Shown: piece after piece, positions 57,110 to 64,000 of the stretch | Numbering within the stretch: position 1 is the stretch's first letter | Layout: every line of letters starts with the position of its first letter | Translations under genes and position numbers: made by a program | NCBI GenBank assembly: GCA_039881145.1 | Contig: JAYKKI010000095.1 | Span: 7,802,501-7,866,500, forward strand | Length of the DNA: 64,000 nucleotides | DNA from: Druceiella hillmani | Lineage: Eukaryota; Arthropoda; Insecta; Lepidoptera; Hepialidae | Direction: 5' to 3' | Notes under the pieces: generated by a model | What the model was told of the DNA's origin: nothing | Seen by the model: only the letters and a program-made list of their open reading frames with translations | Database searches by the model: none

Positions 57110-57735
57110 TGTAATAAACTAGCCGGCACTTACTCGCCGCACGCGGCCGCGACGCCACCGCATCTGCAAAACAAAAGTCCAACAAACTAATGATATTAAC
57201 GCGAACCAAATAACGGGAAAACGAAAGCCCTTACGCCGACAGTACCCGCCTGAGCCTTGCCAGTCCGCCCACCTACACAAACCCATACCCATAATAAATT
57301 CGAGTAAGTAAATAAACACCGATACACATAAAGAAGTAGACAGCAATTTTGGAAGCGAGGCGGCGTCGACTGCTCGCTATGTAGCGGCCTTATCGTAGGC
57401 ACGGCACGCGGGCCGCCGGCGCCCGAGTTGGGCGGGCTCGGGGCGGGCGGCGAGAGCGAGAGCGACTGTGCGAGCAGTGCAGACGCCAAATATTGATTTG
57501 GAGCCGGCGCGCCGCACTCGGCCGAGTAAACTTATTGTCGGTTCGTGTAAAGGAAACCCGAAAGCCGACACGGTGGGGTAATTAAAATGAGGTGACCGAA
57601 TTTTCATTCGATGATAGTGTTTTCGCAAGGAATTAACGTCTCTTTCATACTTCGGCGGAAAAAAGTGAGCTGCGTCCTGTCGGGCGACCGTCATTAGGTG
57701 GCGCGATACGATCGAGTTATTACAATTTGGGGGCC
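57110..57735. promoter_or_regulatory. Largest GC-rich island; minus-strand splice donor
   Basis: CGCGGGCCGCCGGCGCCCGA, GGCGGGCTCGGGGCGGGCGG and GAGCCGGCGCGCCGCACTCG with many CpG. On the minus strand the island ends CGGCGA|GTAAGTG (last exon base 57134, GTAAGT 57133-57128), a near-consensus donor. Three overlapping minus ORFs (up to 105 codons) show no domain. Candidate promoter with non-coding or short first exon on the minus strand, or a regulatory element. Confidence 0.38.
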
Positions 57736-57739
57736 ATCT

Positions 57740-59410
57740 TTGACTTTCTGCAAAAAGCTGTGTGGAATTTGAGCCTTTTTTGTGTTACGGCTATCTGTAA
57801 CACTGTTTATTTTGTGTCGCTTTCATCTTTAGCAAGACTGTATTTTAATATAAGAAGGTAGGAAAACGACTGTAAGTAAAATTGTGGTCGTTCTTTACAG
57901 GTTTTTTACGAAATTCAAAAATGATTAATACAATATCAACACATGAAAGGAAAAATTGAAAAACCTAACTTTTACATCTTAAATTACGACTTTCATAATT
58001 TTCAAGTGTCAGCCCTTGTTATTGATCAGAAAGCTCTAGAGATACATTGTTTATATTTACTTTTACCCTATTTGGTTAAAAAATAAATTTAGAGTTGTTC
58101 CCTAAAATTTATGACACAAAAGTCTAAATTCTAAATACATTTTTACAGTCTAGAATAATTATAATAAATTGGTACTATGATATGAATAACTTCTATCGAA
58201 AACATATGATAGTCAAATAAATAACTTAACTCAGTACTTTTCAAAGATCGTTTAACTGGTATTGAGGTAAATCCTTATTAAATAAAAACATTACATATTC
58301 GTTAATCTATAATTATAAAAATGATTTATTATAACAAACCTCTTTCGGTTTTCCCTGTTTATCCTATCTTTATATTACCTGTAGTATGTTTTAAATAACT
58401 TTATTAGAGTAACCATCGCTACTTATATCATTCATTTTATCTACATTACGAATATGTCTACTTTCGAAATTAAATCGATAAATTTATTAGGTCGAATCAA
58501 AATCATGCTAGGAACATAAATTTCTATAATAGATCCTATTATCGCCTAGTATGTTTTACCTTTACTGATAAACAAGTAAAATATCCATTTCAAAAATTGG
58601 TTCTCTTCCAAATCTGCTGCAATCTATAGGCTTGTTTTAGGTGCGCCACAGCATACTACTGTATGCTGCTGGTTTTCTTGAAGACGACATATTGTTTCCA
58701 TATATTGACGAGATTTATACCAAGACGATATATTGTTTCCAAACGTACTTTAATCCTTTGCTCTTAAAGTGTTAAAATAACTATTTGACAGTTAATCTCT
58801 GTCTTTTGGCTGAGTGACAATATTTCGTTTAGTTCTTTCTTAAAGAATAAATTCCATCAAGCCACTTTATTCTATGAATCTTTATTTATTTCTTATGAGC
58901 CCCATACTAACCTTAAAAATTTACCCAAAGCGTGGGATGTGTACTTGTATTATAAAGACAAAAATATAGTAACAATAATTGGGAAGAAAGAGAAAGCTCA
59001 GTAATTTATATTGACATAACCATAACTAGTAATCAATTATGAACTAGAAAACTACTCTGTGATAGGATTTTTTAGGACAAAAAATATCTAGGCCCAGTCT
59101 ACTGCGGCATCTCACAATACTGCGTTGATCAATATGACAGCACGCAAGATATTCGTGTTTGCTTTTAGCAGGTAAAAAAAAATGACTTCGTCACCTCTTG
59201 TAATAACTATAAATATAAATCGCTATCAAACCCAAGACCGAGCGGTTATCAACGTAACAATTAATAGTTAAATAAAAATGCATGTACAAAAGCAATTTTC
59301 ACCAGAGTTGAAGGGAATTTTATTCATCTATTCCCTTTATAAAACCTTATGTGAATAAAAAAGGAAATTAAACACACTCTTTATAATAATTTAATAGTAA
59401 TAAGTAAAAA
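57740..59410. other. A+T-rich stretch, no gene seen
   Basis: GACGAYATATTGTTTCCA occurs twice (58683, 58724). Nothing else is supported. Confidence 0.4.
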
Positions 59411-59414
59411 CTTT

Positions 59415-59753
59415 TTAAATATTATTCCTGCATGCTGATAGAAGTAGCTTAAGATGGGGGCCAGGCCATGATTCGATGTTATGGGAGTTGCGGGAATGCC
59501 GCATGACAAATCGTAGGTCTTCTAATAGGTTTCTTTGATGTGGTTGTAAAATGTCAAGTGAACATCCATAATTACACTGATATCCCGCCTGATGAAATCT
59601 TTTCGTGCATAGTTCCATCCAGCTCATAATTGTGCAAAAATGAATTGTGCACATAATTGTGCACGTAAGCGGGGTTAGGTTATTGTGGTGTATTTGCTCA
59701 TTAGTAGCTGTGTCAGATGTTTTAAAAATATGTCGTTTTAGAATCGAGTTCAT
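59415..59753 (-). CDS. Uncertain 112-codon ORF
   Basis: Moderately GC-richer and Cys/His-rich (CTIMCTIHFCTIM, then QPHQRNLLEDLRFVMRHSRN). No recognised domain and no splice signals identified. Overlapping frames are partly open. Could be an old repeat. Confidence 0.18.
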   Translation of the reverse strand: MNSILKRHIFKTSDTATNEQIHHNNLTPLTCTIMCTIHFCTIMSWMELCTKRFHQAGYQCNYGCSLDILQPHQRNLLEDLRFVMRHSRNSHNIESWPGPHLKLLLSACRNNI

Positions 59754-59929
59754 ATCCTAAAATTATTATATGAAAAAGGTTTTTTTTAAACAAAGAAATC
59801 GGAAACCTTAATTCTCTCTTCTATATTTCCCTATTATTTTCCTCATTATTTTCCATTATATTTCCACGGAATGTGATTATTTTTAAAATTTTTTGAAATT
59901 ATATTTTAATTAATTATGAATTAATTATA

Positions 59930-59967
59930 TTTTTTTGTCATCAAGTGTCGTCTTGATGACAAAAAAA
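59930..59967. repeat. 16-bp perfect hairpin, 6-nt loop
   Basis: TTTTTTTGTCATCAAG and its exact complement. It lies within the repeat that ends at 60113. Confidence 0.85.
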
Positions 59968-60029
59968 GGTATTTTCTTCTATGTGCAAATATAAATTTCC
60001 TCTCACTAGGCGTAAAATTGAGAGAGTAA

Positions 60030-60113
60030 TACGGCGTTTACATACATACAGACAGACAGAAATGGCCGAACTTGTACAAGGGTTCCCGGCTGAAGCTACG
60101 GAACCCTAAAAAA
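60030..60113 (+). repeat. Family B repeat end (clear copy)
   Basis: ACGGCGTTTACATACATACA, then GACAGACAGAAATGGCCGAA, then ACAAGGGTTCCCGGC, then GCTACGGAACCCTAAAAAAA. Confidence 0.8.
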
Positions 60114-60379
60114 AGTTCGAAATATGGACAATGGAATATTTTATGCAAATATATTTAATACATATACCATTACAGTAATTTGTCTTGTTATAATGGATTA
60201 TGTCCGTATAAAATATTATAAACAGGAGACGTTAAGTTTTATTTAAATGCTTAAAATTATAATTCGTCTACAAAGATGGAAATTAAAAATATAGACCATT
60301 GTTATGAGTACTTGTAATATTAGATATTTATATATACCTAGTAGCATTTACAGATTAGATTCAAAGAATCATAAGTATG

Positions 60380-60745
60380 TGCAACTATTATAAGAGTTCC
60401 GTTATATAAATATATAACAATATTTATCTTAATAGTTAACTAATATGGAGAAACTGAAACTAAATATCTTAAACATCGGTAAACATTAATACAACCATAG
60501 AGTTTGTATTAACTGGAATGAGTACTAGACTTTTTTGATTACCACATAAATGCAAACGTTTTAGTCGTTGCAAATATTATGACAGTTCGGGTATTTAAAT
60601 ATGGAACAATATTTATCTTAATATGGAGAACCCGGAATTAAGATCCTAAGCGTCTTAAACACTTATACAACCATAGAGTTTCCATTAATTCAAATGTAAT
60701 TAAGACTTGTTTAAATGCCACGTAAACGCAAATGACGTTATGAAG
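60380..60745. repeat. 189-bp direct duplication
   Basis: AACAATATTTATCTTAAT recurs at 60416 and 60605. Flanking TACAACCATAGAGTTT, TTGCAAATATTAT/GTGCAACTATTAT and CCACATAAATGCAAA/CCACGTAAACGCAAA keep the same phase. Confidence 0.75.
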
Positions 60746-60924
60746 TCGCGCCATGATAAAAATATTACGCTATGATCACAGAATCCGGCTAATTACTTTT
60801 TACTCTTTTAGTGGTATATCCGTGACAAATTTTGTAGTCATGACCGCCTGTTAATGTCAATAAATGACTGCATATTTTCATCTTTTACCTACAAAATATC
60901 TTGTAAGACGAATTCCGTGAAACA

Positions 60925-61020
60925 CACGCCGCGGCAAGATAAGAGTCGCTGGCGCTCTTTGGCCAGGGGCGGAGTGTGTGTCCTTATCATTTCCTGTGCA
61001 CGAAGACTGTTGGGTTGTTA
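60925..61020. promoter_or_regulatory. GC-richer patch with GATA-type words
   Basis: GCGGCAAGATAAGAGTCGCT and TGTCCTTATCATTTCCTG carry two GATA-factor cores (AGATAAG, CTTATCA). ORFs on both strands are short. Candidate enhancer only. Confidence 0.25.
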
Positions 61021-61099
61021 TTTTATTAATTTTCACTTGAATCACACGACAGAAGTATCTATAACAAACCTTGTACCATAGATCATTTTGTTTCAATAA

Positions 61100-62085
61100 A
61101 GGTAATTAAAGACTGCAGCACTTCAGCAGAAAATTTACGAATTACTAAAATTCAACGTCATAAGTTCCACGTAAGTTGGGTTGCGAGTTAAAGCTAGTAC
61201 TCACTCTTATATGAACTGATCAAAAGTTTGCTTTAAGCTAGCATCGTATCTCGATAAAATACTATGAAATTGCTCTTTAGTGTTCACGTATTAAAATTTA
61301 AAAAAAGGTTTCAGCTCAAAAAGTAAAATGTAACAATGCGTCTGTCTTCAGTGAACTATACGAATTGACTGTCAACACGTTCACTATACCTGAACATATT
61401 TTTGGCCCATTCACTTCTTCTCCCTCTCTATCTGATTCTTTGTCCCTGTCTCTCTTCCCGATTGACCATATATAAATGTACTGTCATCTTACTTCGTCTG
61501 ACATTACAAATCAAAATGACAGTAGTGACGTCAGGTGCGATGAAACAAGTTGCACTTAAATATGTACTAAGAAGTAATTCCTAATTTGAAGACTGTTTTC
61601 AAAATTATGTTTATCCAAATATTTAAATTTCAACTCCCTTTCTTTGTAACACATTTATAATCCCGGTAATAATCTTTTAAAAAAGACACACATTTTTTAT
61701 AAAGGAAGATGTGGTGGACCTACAGTTTTATATAGACTCCAAACTGCAATAAAAATTTTAATCTGTTGTGAAAATTGACGTTGATTTTTCTGTTTTAGGC
61801 GAGCTATTGAAACACTGTATTTTTATTTTAGTTCCAGTGCAGTCACCTAATTTGATAAGCATAAAACTACTGTTTAAAACTGAACACATCTAAACTATAT
61901 TAATAAAACAATAACTTCCTCAGCTTTTCTTAATAAAATTTACAAATCCACTTTTACAATTATAATTGATTAGTATAGGAGCATTAAATAAAGGTCGTTA
62001 TTTGCCACACGTAGATTAATGTACATATAAAATTCACGGTTTTTGAAAACTTCAATGTATTACCAAAAAAAAAAATTAGCCTTCG
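61100..62085. other. A+T-rich stretch, no gene seen
   Basis: Nothing supported. Confidence 0.4.
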
Positions 62086-62089
62086 AGTA

Positions 62090-62215
62090 TGCGCGGACTA
62101 CACCCCCGCAACTTATCAGTATGGCACCACGCCCGGACAACGGTTACGCTCAAGGTTATCTGGTGTGACGACTTGGACCCATACATACATGTCCCACACT
62201 GACCAGCATTCATTT
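62090..62215. other. GC-richer patch, unassigned
   Basis: GCGCGGACTACACCCCCGCA, then CACGCCCGGACAACGGTTAC. No domain or repeat recognised. Confidence 0.25.
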
Positions 62216-62714
62216 TCGTCTTTTCACCAGAAAGACAAAGTATTTAAATTTAGTTGCGAATTCTCGATAGATTTTCCGAAAACTGCTCTTTTTAAAATTA
62301 ATATTTGGCGTTACACAATGAAAAATATACAGCTAAATAGAAAAAGGGGATTCAAATATAAGCCAGATACATTTATTTTTACATCACCTGGAAATATGCT
62401 CGCCAACATTGAAATAATTATGTTTAAATCAGTTGAATACTTACTAATAATATATCTTAAAAATACGCCAAAGTATAAAGTCATAGTTAGTCTGCAAATT
62501 ATTCTAAAAACATACTTATATTTTTTAATATTGTTTTCTATAACTCTATACCAAAAAATAATTCCTTTCTCTCTTCTAAACTCTATTTATTTGCTCATAG
62601 AAAAAAAATGTTATATAAAATTTGTAATATAACGTTATTGGAATATAATTTAGCATAACAAAATTGCAGTTAACACGGTGAAGCGTATGATGCTTGCTGA
62701 TAAACTAGCATTTA

Positions 62715-62830
62715 CATAAAATTAGTCGGCAGGGTGAAGGCAGACGTGCGGCGGCCACGTGCGTGCGGCGATCATCTCGCGTCGTATGTTGGATGACGAT
62801 AGCCACGACAACGTTTTGCGGCAAAAATAT
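62715..62830. promoter_or_regulatory. GC-rich island
   Basis: AGACGTGCGGCGGCCACGTG, then CGTGCGGCGATCATCTCGCG. Contains an E-box CACGTG. No ORF. Confidence 0.28.
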
Positions 62831-62834
62831 TACT

Positions 62835-64000
62835 AGATAAGCAGTTGCCAAGAAGATTCGCTTAAAAGAAAATATTGTCATATGTTAGATGTTATATGCC
62901 AGATTGGTAAAAGTCACATGTAGCCGTGCCCCGAACGAGCTTAGAGAATTTCAAAATGTCGTATATTGATTTCACTTTTATTATTAAAAAAAGGGATAAT
63001 GTTAAAAAGGGAGAATGGGTATAAATTTAATATGAAATATAAAATCTTTCTCTCACTCTTTCTGTTTCGGCTCTCGCATCGACGGTTCTGTATTGAAGTG
63101 AAATGATTTTAAATTTTCATAAGTTATAAATTAAAGTAGACCAGTGGCGGACCTTATAAGCAAATATACCTATTGTATATATTTGGCGTTAATTTTGTAG
63201 AAATTAATTACTTTCTTTAAGTTCTTTACCACGACCTAGGTTTCGTTGTATTACATCTTCTGGTGGGCTATTAGCAGAGATGGAAAATACTACATACATC
63301 ACGTACATACATCATTTAATTGTGCAATTACACTTAGTTTGGCCTGAACATTTGGCTTATATAAATCTTGTATTTATGAATATTTAAACTTAATTAATTT
63401 ATGGTATTGAAACAAAGTTCGCAATTAATATATGATCTGTAACCCGAACGCACAAACCGAACGCTACCAGTGTATGTAATAAATGAAACGTATAAACTCA
63501 TGGCTATCAATTTATGCGAAACATAGCATTGCAAAAATTTTCTGTAAGAAACTAAAATTGATTACATCATTTCAAGCGGGGATATATAGGAAAAAAATGA
63601 GCTAAAATTTGCCAGCTTAACTTTGGCTATATTCAGAGTGAAATAACCCATATTTTGTTATATTCAGAGTGAAACAACACACACACACACACAGAATAAC
63701 TGTATAAAGATCCGAAAACTTTAATTGAAATAACTTTTTATAAAAATGTCCGGTTTTCCCTTTTTGTATTTTGTCAGTGAATTTAATTCACTGAATTATT
63801 TATTGTGATGCCTTTTCCTGATTGTATACACTTTATTAGTTTATTATTGTGCATTTCGTCGTGACAGTTTAAAACGGTGTAATGTATATTGTCATGCAGA
63901 TGAGATTTTCGAGTCTATCTTTTATTGAGAAAAATATATACATAATTCTGAATGGTAGACCAAAGCTAACTTTTGAAATAACATGTTATTAATAAATGTA
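62835..64000. other. A+T-rich stretch, no gene seen
   Basis: ATATTCAGAGTGAAA is duplicated near 63629 and 63659, followed by a (CA)n tract at 63675-63692. Nothing else is supported. Confidence 0.4.

Noticed and set aside
57196..57694. Overlapping 97- and 105-codon minus ORFs in the 57-kb island
   Set aside because: Two different frames are both open because of GC content. The Ala/Arg/Pro-rich products look non-coding.
59415..59753. Cys/His-rich 112-codon ORF as a zinc-finger gene
   Set aside because: Cys and His spacing does not fit a known zinc-finger pattern. Kept only as a low-confidence ORF.
62165..62632. 155-codon plus ORF
   Set aside because: C-terminal two thirds is Ile/Leu/Lys/Tyr-rich as expected from A+T-rich DNA. 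No domain, splice context or codon bias seen.

Overview
This window looks like lepidopteran (moth or butterfly) nuclear DNA. The evidence is a strongly A+T-rich background, no dense gene content, and many repeats of types typical of lepidopteran genomes: a 'GGGTTCCGT...ACGGAACCCTAA' repeat end, a 'CTTTCTAACAC...GCGCTAATCTC...TTTGTTTGTTTG' repeat, a 'GGGAGAGGCCTGTGTCCAG' SINE/LINE tail, RTE/Jockey-like reverse-transcriptase tails and a mariner fragment. I cannot name a species. I found no intact, recognisable protein-coding gene. The stretch reads as a gene desert or very large intron or intergenic region.

Layout. 0-4 kb: a broken coding segment of unknown origin (12-359, minus), a CTTCGG-motif cluster, a GC-rich island and an outstanding 216-bp hairpin (3156-3371, two 104-bp arms). 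4-9 kb: minisatellites, ending in two adjacent arrays (56-bp and 143-bp units). 9-14 kb: a non-LTR retrotransposon C-terminal relic (9807-10319), a GC island (11.3-11.6 kb), a frameshifted mariner piece (13062-13468) and a second retrotransposon tail (13635-13886). 14-19 kb: GC islands alternating with long (TA)n tracts. 19-25 kb: a Jockey-like RT relic (minus), SINE relics, a local duplication overlapping a 113-codon ORF, and a ~185-bp satellite. 25-31 kb: a hAT-like non-autonomous element with 8-bp near-duplicated flanks, a very regular 14 x 71-bp satellite, a ~128-bp satellite and a 214-bp duplication. 32-36 kb: a heavily decayed RT palm region (32290-33080, minus) that was not captured as an ORF, a second hAT-like element and another RT tail. 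36-46 kb: more tandem repeats, hairpins and GC islands. 46.8-49.4 kb: two related retrotransposon 3' ends in inverted orientation around a 1.4-kb spacer. 49-64 kb: dispersed repeats, GC islands, a coding-like relic (52044-52394) and a 159-bp higher-order satellite (55.9-56.4 kb).

No set of genes here works together as a pathway. The A+T-rich, repeat-filled DNA is punctuated by about a dozen 100-600-bp islands that are much richer in GC, contain no obvious repeat signature and no convincing ORF. These are my best candidates for conserved cis-regulatory elements or non-coding first exons. I did not find a clear new biological system. The most unusual objects are the long foldback at 3.2 kb, the inverted retrotransposon pair at 46.8-49.4 kb and the broken coding segments that I cannot assign to a family.
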